A DNA stretch of 64,000 bases from Byssochlamys sp. IMV 00236 (lineage: Eukaryota > Ascomycota > Eurotiomycetes > Eurotiales > Thermoascaceae), in contig MSJH02000799.1 in assembly GCA_001931875.2 (NCBI GenBank), positions 186,001 through 250,000 on the forward strand. The letters run 5' to 3'. Position numbers and translations under genes: made by a program. The first letter of the stretch is position 1; every line of letters begins with the position of its first letter. This document shows, piece by piece, positions 10,567 through 21,402 of the stretch. The notes under the pieces are model-generated. The model was not told the origin of the DNA, made no database searches, and saw only the letters and a program-made list of their open reading frames with translations.

Positions 10567-12367
10567 ACGTGGATACATCGTTGGTATCAACAAGGAAATC
10601 CCACAAGGCTCTGGCATTGTCAGAAGTTGCAAGCAGCCTCTTTTGTCATGCTTTCCTCACTTGACTGTGATGCGATACGCAACTGCCTTGAGCTAGCGTT
10701 ATGAGGTTTTTGCTCATTGCAGGAAGCCAGGAAGCCAGGAAGCCAAGCAACAGAAGGTCATTGGCATTTCGAGATTCTACACCATGGCAGTCTGCACATC
10801 TACATGGGTCGTTATGTAGGGTCATACATCGTGGTACGCATCGGTTTCGAGATCATAAACTCGTGTCCGAAGCAGCAAGAAGGTGTTTTCGCGACAGGAG
10901 TTGCCCAATGGCCAGAAATCACTTGGGAAAAGGTATCGAAGATCGGATACAGAAGCCATTGTTTCGGCGCCGAGGAAAGCTACAAAGCTACACTCCGAGG
11001 AAACCTACGCAGATGGTCTTATCCCAGCATGGGAAGGGCTGTGTGCGATATCGATTGTGAGCACCGTCTCACAGTTGCGAGAAAGAAAGCGACTGATATC
11101 CTGTTAAGCGTGGAGAATGAAGGCTATGCCGTATGAGACGCGTTATAACAGCCACTGCCGCTAGCTTAGGATGTTGGCTTCGTGCAGGGGTTGCTGACGG
11201 AGACAATAACAAGCAAAACAAGGACGGCCAGCAGCATTAGCTAACGCGAGTTGATTTTGTATATCATTACACCTCCCTTCGAGGTGGGTGGTGCTGGAGA
11301 ACCACCGAAGGTGTTTATTTGACAATTGTCGTTCGTCCCCTGATTAAGCGGCGATCAGAAGGGACAGACCCTAGATGAAATACTCCTGTCCTTACTCCCA
11401 GTCTTGTCTTAGAGCCCCTGTGAAGTCATTTGGTTTGACATGGCGCTTAGATGAAATGAAAGCTTGTGAAGGTTGCATTTTATTTTCAATTGCGACGTTG
11501 ACGGGATTAAGCCTGCATTGGGCGCCACTCAAGCGCACTGAGTTATTTCTGCTCAACTCGATCGTGGTGATAAGATATCAGATGGTGGCGTACATCGAGG
11601 CTGACATTCCACACCGGCAAGGGGCCGGTCCGTAAATACCATGCCTTCTCTTTGCCCCTTCTGTATTTATCGACTGTCAGAAATACTGGCCCAGAAGCTT
11701 GTCTTTGATGAAACCTTCTGGTTGGTCGATCGCGCACGAGCTGCCAAGATCAATCATTTTCGCGATTGAATAAGTATGCAACGGCGCTAACTAGCTAGCT
11801 ACTAATAATACCAGCTCCCATGGATTATTTCCCAGCCAGCAGAAGCCCCAGGTCTGTCGCACTAAGTAGGCAGGGCATTTGATCTGGAGAAGCACGCTAA
11901 AATAGCATGATGGCTCCGTGCCTTGATTTTTGGGCCCTTTTGCGCCTTCAGTAACCCTTCAAAGGAGGCCTGTTTCTCCTTTTCTTATCGAATTCTTTTC
12001 TTTTCTTTTCTTTGTTTCTCTCACGCCAGACAGTCCACGACTTCTGGGAGCAATTTATTTTCTGCTGGTGGCCGTGCTGCCATTGCCTTTCGTTCTATTC
12101 TCATAGACCTTCGTTTTCTATTTCCCCCGCCCTAAGTACCCAACAAGGAAACTCTTCGTTTCCTCTCTGGGGTCCCTGGTTGGCACCCTGTCTTAAGCGC
12201 GAGCTCGAAAAAGCGCGACGCAACAACACATCTGTCTACTCGAGCAGCATATTACGCTCTCTGAATTCTCAGTCCGCCTCTCAGAGCTGCAGCATTACTG
12301 TTCTATCGCAACTGAGCGGAGATAACCGAGTGCGATAACAGTGCAGCTGCTCTCTTAGCTATCCATC
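10567..12367. other. Intergenic region, no supported gene
   Basis: This is the spacer between two plus-strand genes. A 139-codon open frame at 10717-11136 lacks homology that I recognise and is overlapped by two other frames of similar length, so I do not call it. A hairpin-like pair CACCTCCCTTCGAGGTGGGTGG is present near 11270-11292. The last 400 bp form the promoter and leader of the GH72 gene and become strongly pyrimidine-rich. Confidence 0.5.
11971..12030 (+). promoter_or_regulatory. Pyrimidine-rich (CT) promoter tract of the GH72 gene
   Basis: The stretch is almost entirely T and C on the plus strand, including a run of TTTTC units at about 11993-12020. CT-rich blocks of this kind sit just upstream of transcription starts in highly expressed filamentous-fungal genes. 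It lies about 340 bp before the ATG at 12368. The role is inferred from position and composition. Confidence 0.45.
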
Positions 12368-13844
12368 ATGTTGGCCTCCCCGTATTGGTTGGCCGTGGCC
12401 GGCTATTCTTTGCTGTTTATCTGCCTCCAGTCGCTGCATGTTATGGCTATTCCAACTCTTTCTGCGGTGGGCTCTAAGTTCTTTACTTCTGACGGAGACC
12501 AATTCTTTATCAAGGGTTCGTATGCGATCAAAGTAGCCGTCATTGTTTCTATATATGCTAACGAATGACCCAGGTGTCGCCTATCAATTGGTTCCCGAAG
12601 ATCCTCTGATCGACACCGAACAATGCAAGCTCGATGCTTCCTTGATGAAGGAGCTCGGCGCCAATACAATCCGTGTGTACCATGTGGACGCCGATGGAGA
12701 CCACAAGGGTTGTATGTCGGCCTTTGCAGATGCGGGAATCTATCTGTTCGTTGATCTCGACACCTTCGATACGCAGATAGAGCAGGTACGTTGTTTGTGC
12801 CCTACCCAATGAAAGACGTTGTTCTGATAACCGGAGTAGACATCGCCCCATTGGAACAATAACCAGTTCGAGGCCTTCAAGAAGGTCCTTGACGAGTTCC
12901 AGCAATACGACAACACTGCGGGTGTCTTCGTCGGTAACGAGGTTCTTACTACGGATCAAGGCTCCCCAGCAGCTCCTTACGTCCTGGCCGCAGCCCGTGA
13001 CATCAAAGCCTACCGCGACTCCAAGGGCTACCGAAAGATTCCAGTCGGTTACTCTGCCGCAGATATCGCTCAGCTGCGTCCCATGCTCCAGAATTACATG
13101 GCATGCTCGAGCAATGCCTCTGAAAGACTGGACTTCTTCTCTCTCAATGCCTATGAATGGTGCGGCGATTCGTCATACTCTACGTCCGGCTACAGCGAGC
13201 TCCAGAAGAACGCAACAGACTACCCTATTCCGATCTTCTTTTCCGAGACAGGCTGTAACACGCCTGCTCCTCGTACTTTCCAGGATCAAGCGGCTATCTT
13301 CGGCCCTGAGATGTCGGGTACTTGGTCTGGCGCGATTATCTACGAGTGGATCGAGGAAGCGAACAACTATGGCCTCGTCAACTATGGTCCTTACAATCCA
13401 AATGCCGGAACAAATTCTATCGTCCAGGACGGATACACGCGACAGGGTACTCCCACGCCCATATCGCCTGACTTCACCAACCTCAAGTCTCAATGGGCTA
13501 CCCTCTCCCCGACGGGCGTTGCCCTATCGGAATACTCGGCCTCCGCAAATAAAGTGACATTCCCTCCTTGCCCAGCTTCGACATCCGGAGGATGGCAAGT
13601 CAATCCTTCATCCCCCCTGCCCACTCTCGGCCAGACACTGGGCAAAGAAGCTAGTCAGCCAACGAATACGGCTTCAGCCTCGGGCACTGGAGCCTCCGCC
13701 ACAAAGACTGGTGCTAGTTCCACGTCGTCGGCCAAAAGCGGTGCTGCCATCCGTGCCACCGTTGCTGGACCGAATCCTGGCGATGGTATAGGTAGCATTG
13801 CTGCGCTCTGTGGTCTTGTCGGCATTGTCAGCTTCTTATTGTAA
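12368..13844 (+). CDS. GH72 beta-1,3-glucanosyltransferase, GPI-anchored, 454 aa, three exons
   Basis: This enzyme cleaves beta-1,3-glucan and transfers the new reducing end to another chain, elongating wall glucan at the outer face of the plasma membrane. Exons are 12368-12515, 12574-12785 and 12840-13844; introns are 58 and 54 nt and restore the family text IKGVAYQ and TQIEQTSPHWNNNQFE. A signal peptide covers about residues 1-27. The GH72 catalytic pair is visible: acid/base Glu154 in VGNEV and nucleophile Glu256 in FFSETGCNT. The C-terminus is a Ser/Thr/Ala-rich stalk followed by a hydrophobic tail, as expected for a GPI signal. No Cys-rich CBM43 module is present, so it belongs with the Gel1/Gas-like members without that module. 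The first donor, GTTCGT, is weak, but the nearby GTATGC would break the frame. Confidence 0.95.
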
Positions 13845-14412
13845 ATTGAGATTTTTCACATACTTCTCATCTATCTAAGCATGCGGGATATCGAATTGAC
13901 GTTATTCATACGGTGGTAATGGTTCATGTTAATGTATGTACCTGGATAGAAGGTGTATAGAGAGAGAGGGGATATGAATATGAATATGGATATGAATATG
14001 AAATATCACTGTATCTTCTTAACGGCACCCGCTTCAAGCGTAGTAAAATCTACCCTTGTAGATACAGTATCACAAGGAGAAATACACCTGTCTAGGACAG
14101 AAGATGAACATTTTCGGGGAGAGGAAAGGAGTACAGAAAAGACCAGGATATACACACACATCGCCGATAAAAAAAAAAAAAAACAAACGCTCAAGACCCA
14201 TCCCCCACACAGACAAAAAAAGGGATCCAAGGAGCTTAACCGCCCACGAACAAGAAAAGGGTACTCGTGAAACAAAAAGTGGGGTTTAATATCATGAACA
14301 AATGCAGTGGGTGTTCAAGAAGAGAGGGAAAAGGAAAGTCTTTTTTTCGTTAACGTGCCGTTGCGGTCAGAATACACCGTTGGTTATACATACTTCGGAG
14401 GCGGGAGGAAAG
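13845..14412. other. Convergent spacer with repeats
   Basis: This is the 3' flank of the GH72 gene and part of the 3' flank of the pseudokinase gene. It contains a degenerate GAATATGAATATGGATATGAATATG repeat at about 13973-14000 and an A-tract at 14167-14182. No gene is seen. Confidence 0.5.
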
Positions 14413-14432
14413 NNNNNNNNNNNNNNNNNNNN
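14413..14432. other. Assembly gap (20 N)
   Basis: Twenty consecutive Ns are followed at once by a pure A run and AG-rich sequence (14433-14475). The assembler evidently failed at a homopurine/homopolymer tract. The true length of the missing sequence is unknown. It falls between the 3' ends of two convergent genes and does not affect either coding region. Confidence 0.98.
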
Positions 14433-14580
14433 AAAAAAAAAAAAGAAGAAAAAGAAAAAGAAAAAGAAGAAGAGAACATAACAAAGGAAATAAAAGTAGC
14501 GTCTCCAGTATGAAGGTTAGAATGTGTGAGATTATATGAAAAAAAAAAAAGGTCAATTGGTCATATGTGAATTCTGCCCA

Positions 14581-16956
14581 TCAGGCCTGCTCTTTCGACA
14601 GAGGTGACTTTTTCCGTATCTGCGAAATCAGCCTTGTGGGACTAGTCACCATCTTCGAAAAGTCACCTGAAAGCGACTTGCCGTATTGAGCCAGGGACTC
14701 TTCTGAGGGAGACATCAATGCAGGAGTGGGCAATGCCGTCAAGTCTTTACCACCGTCGCCCTCGTCATCAGAGAAGGCGATATCTTCATCGTATTCATCA
14801 TACAGTTCCACGTCTGTGTCACTGGTATCGATGTATCCTGTTCCTGTCTCGTCTAGGCCAAAGTCGAACTCCGCTACAGATGCAGGCGAAGGAGGACCGC
14901 TGGCGGGTCCTTCCATCCTCTTCACATTATCCACGGGCCCTTTGTCACCGGATAAGATAGGTGATTCTGGATATTCCGGTATTGGAGATCCAATTGGAGG
15001 AGGAGGCTCTTCGCTGACTTCTGGCTTCGGTTCTCGCGTTTCCTGCTGGACTAAGGGGGGAGGTTCCTTGCACACGCAGTGGAGCTGCACGATTCCTGTC
15101 AAGTGGTTGATGGCTCTGGCGAATCTGCGTTCGACTTGTGCTCCGGTAGGGCGCTTCTCTGGTTCTCTTGCCAGCATGTCGCGGACGACAGCTAACATTG
15201 GCTTCAGGGCCCTGAAAATAGGATCCCGACGCTTTTTGGCGTCGTGATCGAGAAGAGTAATCCATGAGCCCACTTGGCCTAGATTCTTATCAAGGTGGAA
15301 TGAGGCATCTGCCACGCCTCCTCCGCGGCCTGGTGTTCGGTTCTTAGCCCCCCGGTGATGCACAAAAGCGGATATCTTTCGTTTGCAAAGATGGGTAAAG
15401 ATGTCGAGAATCACTGCAGCTAGGGAAAAGATATCTGAGCGCTGAGGATCAAGCTGGTGAGATTGCCAGGTTTGGACAACAGCTACTTTTGAATTGGGCG
15501 CCGCCAGACCAACTGGGTTCGACACAGTCGTAACAGGGCGGCCTGACGAGTCGGATGAATTCGAGGAAGCGATGGACGGAGCATAAAAGATGGGCCTCTT
15601 GAGAGACGAAATAGCGTGTTTGCGAGAGTAGCCATTGTTACTGGAGCCAGAGGAAGACGAAGAAAGGGCGTATGACGTTCTCCTCGGCGAGCCAGGGAAG
15701 CCCACTCGTATAACAGTGGCTTGCGAGGCAGCTGATGAACTGGCTGAGACCATCGACACAGGCCGGGTGAGATCTGAAGCCATGCTCGAACGCGTAGCCT
15801 GTGTTAGCTTGGCGACACTGTCTTTTACAATGTTGGAATTAGATTGTCGCCTGGCTGTCCTCCCTCCAGAAGGAAGCGCAGTACGCGAAGCTCCGGTTTC
15901 CTGCACGGCCGCGGTGCGAATCCAGCGCTCTGGAGCAGCATATTGATATGCTTCGACGTCATTTACTTTGCCTGGCGGTAATAGCGTATCGAGGGCCTCA
16001 AAATTTCCCAAGAATACGTTATGAGTTGAGTCAATGAAAATATTAGACGGTCGAATAGCGCCGTGGGAATGGCCTTGTGCATGAAGCCATGCCAGGCCGT
16101 TCGCCAAGCAGTGCGGCCAATTGATCAGTATCTGTCTCCGTTGCGGTTTGGGAAGGCGTTTGAAGCTCTGAGGCACATCGGTCAGGAAGGCCCCCAGTGT
16201 GCGCTCATGGGGTCTAGAGAAGAGGACGGATATGCTGTCGTCCACAAAATAGGAGCCATACACGGAGAAGACATGCTCATGGGCGAGCCTTCGCAGGGAG
16301 TGGATTTCGTCCAGCACCTCGCTTTCGTCAAGGAAATGAGGAGCTTCCCCGACTTTGACTTGAGTCCGCAAGAACACTCGACATACAGCTCCCGACAGGA
16401 CGACCTTCTCGACTCCGTCCTTGTTCGTACTCGTCAGCCCGGTCCGTAGCAATTCCACCGGAACGCCTTCGTTTTCCGTATACTTGACGTGCTCGCCTTC
16501 GTGAATTCCACGAACCAAGAACCTCCACTGCGCATGGAAGAATTTGGTATCTAGTGCGGGCGATTCTCCTTCCGGCGAGAGCTTGAGGAGGTCGACGCTA
16601 TGCGCCGCAATGGGGAGATCGGAGTCGTCGTAGGACTGGTCGACGAGCGCAAAGATGCGATCTGGAATTCCGATGTCGAGAAGGATGAGGAAGAGCTTGC
16701 CGGCCTTTGTCAGAATCCAATCGAGATAGGTCTCACTCGTCAGGCCCTCTCCCCACGGTGGGAGGGAGAAGAGCCGGTCCTGACTTTCGGGTCTGAGACT
16801 GGAGGCAACATATTCCGCCGTCAGCGTTGCCTTCACCCTCTCATCCGGCCACCACAATGATGTTGGCTCTGCCATCTCGGACGGTTCATCTCGACGGGCA
16901 GACGACACGCTGGAACCGGGGAGGCTCGCGGTTTCATTATATGGACGTGGCGTCAT
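14581..16956 (-). CDS. Large protein-kinase-like protein, probable pseudokinase, 791 aa, single exon
   Basis: An uninterrupted frame starts at ATG 16956; a second in-frame ATG (MAEPTS, 16875) is a possible start. Residues about 185-345 and 500-625 resemble the two parts of a kinase fold. The catalytic-loop position reads HGAIRPSN (298-305) instead of HRDLKPxN, so the catalytic Asp is absent. The DFG position reads LGNF (316-319), and no clear VAIK lysine is seen. The APE motif is intact (APERW, 341-345), as is the subdomain IX helix RSDIFSLAAVILDIF (506-520). Between them lies a Ser-rich, poorly ordered insert of about 150 residues. The C-terminus is acidic and proline-rich. A scaffold or allosteric role is inferred. 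The codon text is intact, so this is not a decaying gene. Confidence 0.8.
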   Translation of the reverse strand: MTPRPYNETASLPGSSVSSARRDEPSEMAEPTSLWWPDERVKATLTAEYVASSLRPESQDRLFSLPPWGEGLTSETYLDWILTKAGKLFLILLDIGIPDRIFALVDQSYDDSDLPIAAHSVDLLKLSPEGESPALDTKFFHAQWRFLVRGIHEGEHVKYTENEGVPVELLRTGLTSTNKDGVEKVVLSGAVCRVFLRTQVKVGEAPHFLDESEVLDEIHSLRRLAHEHVFSVYGSYFVDDSISVLFSRPHERTLGAFLTDVPQSFKRLPKPQRRQILINWPHCLANGLAWLHAQGHSHGAIRPSNIFIDSTHNVFLGNFEALDTLLPPGKVNDVEAYQYAAPERWIRTAAVQETGASRTALPSGGRTARRQSNSNIVKDSVAKLTQATRSSMASDLTRPVSMVSASSSAASQATVIRVGFPGSPRRTSYALSSSSSGSSNNGYSRKHAISSLKRPIFYAPSIASSNSSDSSGRPVTTVSNPVGLAAPNSKVAVVQTWQSHQLDPQRSDIFSLAAVILDIFTHLCKRKISAFVHHRGAKNRTPGRGGGVADASFHLDKNLGQVGSWITLLDHDAKKRRDPIFRALKPMLAVVRDMLAREPEKRPTGAQVERRFARAINHLTGIVQLHCVCKEPPPLVQQETREPKPEVSEEPPPPIGSPIPEYPESPILSGDKGPVDNVKRMEGPASGPPSPASVAEFDFGLDETGTGYIDTSDTDVELYDEYDEDIAFSDDEGDGGKDLTALPTPALMSPSEESLAQYGKSLSGDFSKMVTSPTRLISQIRKKSPLSKEQA

Positions 16957-19428
16957 CTGCACAGCGGCAATTTTGGATTGTGGCTGTTAGCAGTCGCAGA
17001 TATCTCGTCCATGGTCGACCATTGCGCGAAGAGGCAGCAGAGAGGCTAGCAAGGGCTCCTTATCAGGAGAGTCGCACAAGGGTCCAATTCCCCGGGACGC
17101 AGGTCAATAGTGGCCGATTGAAGCTGATGGGCCCTTTTCTTGGGGAGAAGGTTCCTTAGGTTCGCTGGCGGTAATAATAATAACTAGGTACCTAGGTACC
17201 TAACCTAACTTGATTATTATTATTAGGGTACTGAGGCAGTTTTCCCAGACCCATTCCGGTCTTCATAGGTAGGTAAGTATGGTAAGTATTTCATCCCACG
17301 AGTTGCCCCACCACGCCGATCTCCAGAACGGCATCAAACCACACGATAAACCTGGGTAGCCGATTGGCAGACGATCTAGTCGAGTTGTTAGTGAAAGGCT
17401 ACGTACGATCTAGTGACTCTGTCGGAAAGTCAAGAAGCTGCCGGAAAGGCAATAATCAATCAATCAATTAATCAATCGCTGGGTCTGCTGCTAACTGAAA
17501 GCTGAAAGCAGCCCTGCCGTCAATGCTGAAATCAATAATATTAAATAACTGCTCTTTGACGTTCCCCCCAGGCCAAGCCGGCAGTTTCTATCGATCTAAA
17601 GACGTGATCGTCTCGCCGATCAAGTTCCTTTCTGTTGACAGCGGGGTGGTCAGTCTGGTGACCCTGTCCAGTGTCAGATCCAACGCGGTTGTTGATATCT
17701 GACTACTCCGTAGGTAGATGAAGGACTACTCCGTACATAGCCCCTGATAGCCGATACTTTGGGGAATGACGGTAATAATAATAATCACTACTACTATCTA
17801 CTACTAACTAAGTAGAATAGTCCATCGTATCAGAAAAGACCCAGGGGGACCTGACAAAGTCCGGGCCTTCAGCTGCCATGGGTGCGTGATTATGCGGCTC
17901 TTTATCCACCAACCTGGGATGTTTCCTACGGAATCCTACCGGAGAGTCAGGTATCCCAGCCGAGACTGCCTCGTGCCTCTCAGCCATGTGAAGTAAAGTA
18001 TCTACCAGAAGTAATAATAATAATAATAATCATAATCATCCATCAAATAACTGACTCTAATACTATGTGATTACCATATCGGGGGTGGACCCGGGTGGAT
18101 CCGCCCGACGACCAGGGGGCGTCTGGATAGCCAATCAGCAGTCGTTCTTCTATCAGACGCATGTCGCACCGTTTAGTCAAGCTGATAAGAACTTCCCAAG
18201 ATACGCGAAGCAGCACAGAAAGAGAAGAAGAACAGCTCGACAGTCCACGGAATAATAATAATAATGGAACTATAACGCTGCAAGTCCCATGGAACAATCT
18301 ATCTTGGGTCCGCCCAACGGAGATCCCCATGGCGGTTGAAAGCGGCCATCTCCCAGCAAGTGCCAGCCAGGCGAAGAAGGTTCTGCTAACGAGTAGTCAA
18401 CGTCACAACGATCGTTGGCCAACGACGGCAGAAACAGAGCCGATAAGACCACTCTCCTGTACAAGAGTCTGCAGGTCAATCATCGTCAATCGATAATACG
18501 AGCTTCCATGAAGATCAGGGGACGCAATGGCCAGCAAATGCGCGAGCCTGCCGATCGCCAGTCATCCCCGATTTGGCGAACCATCAGAGACGAGCCCTGT
18601 TCGGATGCTAGATGTTATTCTCTTCTGGAATGGACCCTGCCCTATGGCGCAAAAGGGCTAAGTTAGTTATGAAATCGGAACAGAGGCTGAAAGACCGCTG
18701 AAAAGCTAGGATGCGTCGACCCCACCCGGCGTGAAGACAATGAATTCGATCTCAGGAACGACACCAGCTGTCAATCTGATTTCCTGAGGACATTCAAGCC
18801 GCACTGGTACCTGGATGAAGGGTCTGTGCTCGATCCTCTTCAACGAAATAGAGCACCTCCATAACTCTAGATATGGTAGGTCGCGTCTGAGCGTTGGAAT
18901 AATATTAAATATATTCCAATCATCCGAACAGTGGTCAGATCAGAGCGAGCTGGCCACGGGACACGGCCAACTGCAACTATCTCCCTACTAACTACTTGCA
19001 TGAATTATGCGAGCTCGTGGAGTCCGGTACCTGAAAAGAACAGCCTGTGCTCATCACAACCACGTTGTCCAGGGGTCCGCGGCAATAGAATACACATCTG
19101 CCGCTAACTTCGCTTCCCTGGCCTATCTATCTATCTCCCGTCTTATCACTTGACCCATGACTCGCGTCGCTTGACTGCAAGGCTAACAGACGTAAACTGA
19201 AATAGGAATCTCGGTCCTGCTATGTCGAGGCACTCGCTACTGAGGAGTCTAGAACGCGATAGATTCGCATCTTTAACTCGCCCACGCGGGCAGCGTTGAA
19301 AGAGGCGACCGCCGGTATTATGATTGATTCACAGATCTTATGTTGTAAGAGTCGCCAATATGGCAGCAATGGAGCCGAAGCGAGGACTGCGGGCGTGCAA
19401 TGATGAAACTATGGTATACTGCCAAACA
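16957..19428. other. Long intergenic region rich in TAA tracts and TAGGTA motifs
   Basis: This stretch holds several (TAA)n tracts (17172, 17772, 18010, 18252) and the tandem TAGGTACC block at 17184-17202. Open frames are all below 112 codons and overlap each other. No domain is recognisable. The part nearest 16957 must contain the promoter of the pseudokinase gene. Confidence 0.5.
17172..17225. repeat. Hairpin of TAA repeats around tandem TAGGTACC
   Basis: TAATAATAATAA (17172-17183) and its exact reverse complement TTATTATTATTA (17214-17225) flank the self-complementary block CTAGGTACCTAGGTACCTA (17184-17202). The whole can fold as a stem-loop. Similar TAA tracts and TAGGTA words recur in other spacers of the window. 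Confidence 0.6.
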
Positions 19429-21402
19429 TCACCAAGTCCACCACCAAGTCTGAACAATCTCTATCCCCTCCGTCTTGGCCTGGATAGTGGGCACAGTTCC
19501 AGACTTTGCCATTTGGCGATTGCTCCACATATACCAGAACATCTGCCCGATCACTGTTGCGAGACACACCGCTGCAAGACAGAGCATGGCTGTAAATGCG
19601 TGCAAATAAAGAGGAGCATCCTGCGTGCGGAAGACCTGGTTTCCAGCAATCCCGGCAGCATTTGCAGCCATAATGATGAGGCTAAAAAAAGTATAAAGTT
19701 AGTCCTGAATCAGCACTTGCATATGAATACTTGGGAAAATCTCAGCGGTGACAACTTACGCCATAGCAACGCTGCGCTGCTGAGGACTTCTGCAATTGAC
19801 AGAGAGCCAGCCGACATTGATGATACTGGTGATGCATGGTAAGTAACTGTAGTTCGCTCTACGCACTATCATGCGAGTATCAAGCCGGGTAAACTCACTG
19901 AACCATCGAGTTGGTCGCAGTCGCGAAAACAATCGCGGCATATCGATTCCATTTAGGGTAATGGACAGACTCCCTGAGACAGGCATACGAGACCAGACAC
20001 CAGACGGATCCGATGAGAGCGGATGGTCCACGTCGTCGTATGCGGTCGCTGCATGCCGATGTCAGTTTATCAAACATGGGAGTTGGTGCTGGAAGCTTGG
20101 TACTCACGCCAGGAAGCCTAATATCACAGCCATAGCAGCTGCTATAAAGTTTCCCACGGAGAATAGGGCATTGGCTTTGACGGAACTGAAACCAAGACTC
20201 TTGATGATGGAAGGCGCATACGTCTGCTCTGCTTGAACCGAGATCGTCGACGACAAAGTGATGAGAACATGAACCAAGATCCGCGGGTTGCGCACAGTGT
20301 GCCAGACATCCCGTCCCGATATGGAGAGTTCAGAGGTTGTCTTGCTCGGGTCATCAAGCAACACGCGTCGGACGAGGATGTACTGTTCGCGGGGAGTGAA
20401 ATAGCTCCATCGCCCCAATCCGATCAGGGGTTTCGGATATCCCACGCGGGGAGGGAGCAGAAGAATGAAGATGATTCCAATACCAATGGTTATTATTCCC
20501 TCGACTGTGAAGGCCGGTCAGCAGAGATTCATTTCTGGTGGACAGGAAGAGATCCGGGTGGCAGCAGTACTGATGAAAAGCCATCTCCAGCCAGCTACTC
20601 CGTCACGGCCAGCCATGGTGAGGATACCAGCACCAATAAGCGATACGGTGGCTGAAGCCAGGAGATTTCCAAGGAAGAACAGTGATATACGCAAGCTTGT
20701 CTCGGACTTTTTGTACCACGTCGACATGGTATACAGAGCACCTTCAATTCTCATTCTTAGAACTGACATGGACCTGGATCGCGGAGATGACTACCCACCA
20801 GGAATAAAGCCCGCTTCAAACAAGCCTAGAAGGATCCGAGTGACCAAGAAACCAGCATAATTGGTAGCGAAAGCCTGGAATGTAGCGACCAACCCCCAGC
20901 TGATGATCTGGAAAGATAACCATCGTTGCGGTCCGACCTAAATCTCGAGCCATCATCAGTCGATCTCCCCTTATCCAAGGGCTCAACGAATGACGGGGGA
21001 CCTTTTGCAAGAGAATATTCGACGGGATTTCAAGAACGACAATTCCCGCAGACAACAAACTGTTGCCGACGTTAATTTGATTTGTCGTCACCTTGAGGTC
21101 CTCCGTAATCGTATCAGTCAAGGCGTTGGCGATATTACCGCGATCGCATTGAAGGGCGAAAAATGCCAGCCCCAGAATAGGGAGCAGAATGAAGTCAATC
21201 CTATATATGTACACAAGAACTCGCTGTTAGCTAGGTATGCACGTATGGGAATCGGATCAATCCAGACCACAGACTTCTGCTTTACTCGACGCTCTTCTTT
21301 CTCGTCCCAATCCGGTTGTGTAGACTCGGCGATGTTTACAGCGACTACATCGTCGTTTCCACCGCCAGCCTCTTTACTGGCATATGTCTCCTCTACAACC
21401 AT
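19429..21402 (-). CDS. MFS transporter, anion:cation symporter (Dal5/Tna1-like) family, 500 aa, eight exons
   Basis: This is an integral plasma-membrane carrier that probably moves a small organic anion or vitamin-like substrate with protons. Exons are 21275-21402, 21002-21200, 20799-20937, 20571-20741, 20108-20504, 19899-20048, 19760-19825 and 19429-19681. The seven introns are 57-78 nt and phases match at every junction, giving 501 codons. The joined protein has the ACS hallmarks: KQKIDFILLPILGLAFFALQ and DRGNIANA in TM1-loop, the GLFEAGFIPGALYTMSTWY block in TM4-5, and WRWLFIIEGIITI in TM6. A charged central loop and six more membrane helices follow (NAAGIAGNQVFRT in TM10). The N-terminus (about 45 residues) is cytoplasmic. 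Individual exons look like broken frames because introns interrupt helices. The substrate is unknown. Confidence 0.9.

Noticed and set aside
10717..11136. 139-codon open frame downstream of the mannosyltransferase
   Set aside because: Two other frames of similar length overlap it and it matches no family that I know. There are no splice or promoter cues to support it.
12889..13557. 222-codon open frame inside the GH72 gene
   Set aside because: It is another frame of exon 3 of the GH72 gene, which has its catalytic residues in the accepted frame.
14726..15247. 173-codon plus-strand frame
   Set aside because: It is antisense to the pseudokinase gene, with no domain.
19429..21402. Reading the transporter locus as a pseudogene
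   Set aside because: All apparent breaks coincide with GT/AG introns of 57-78 nt and the joined frame is clean.
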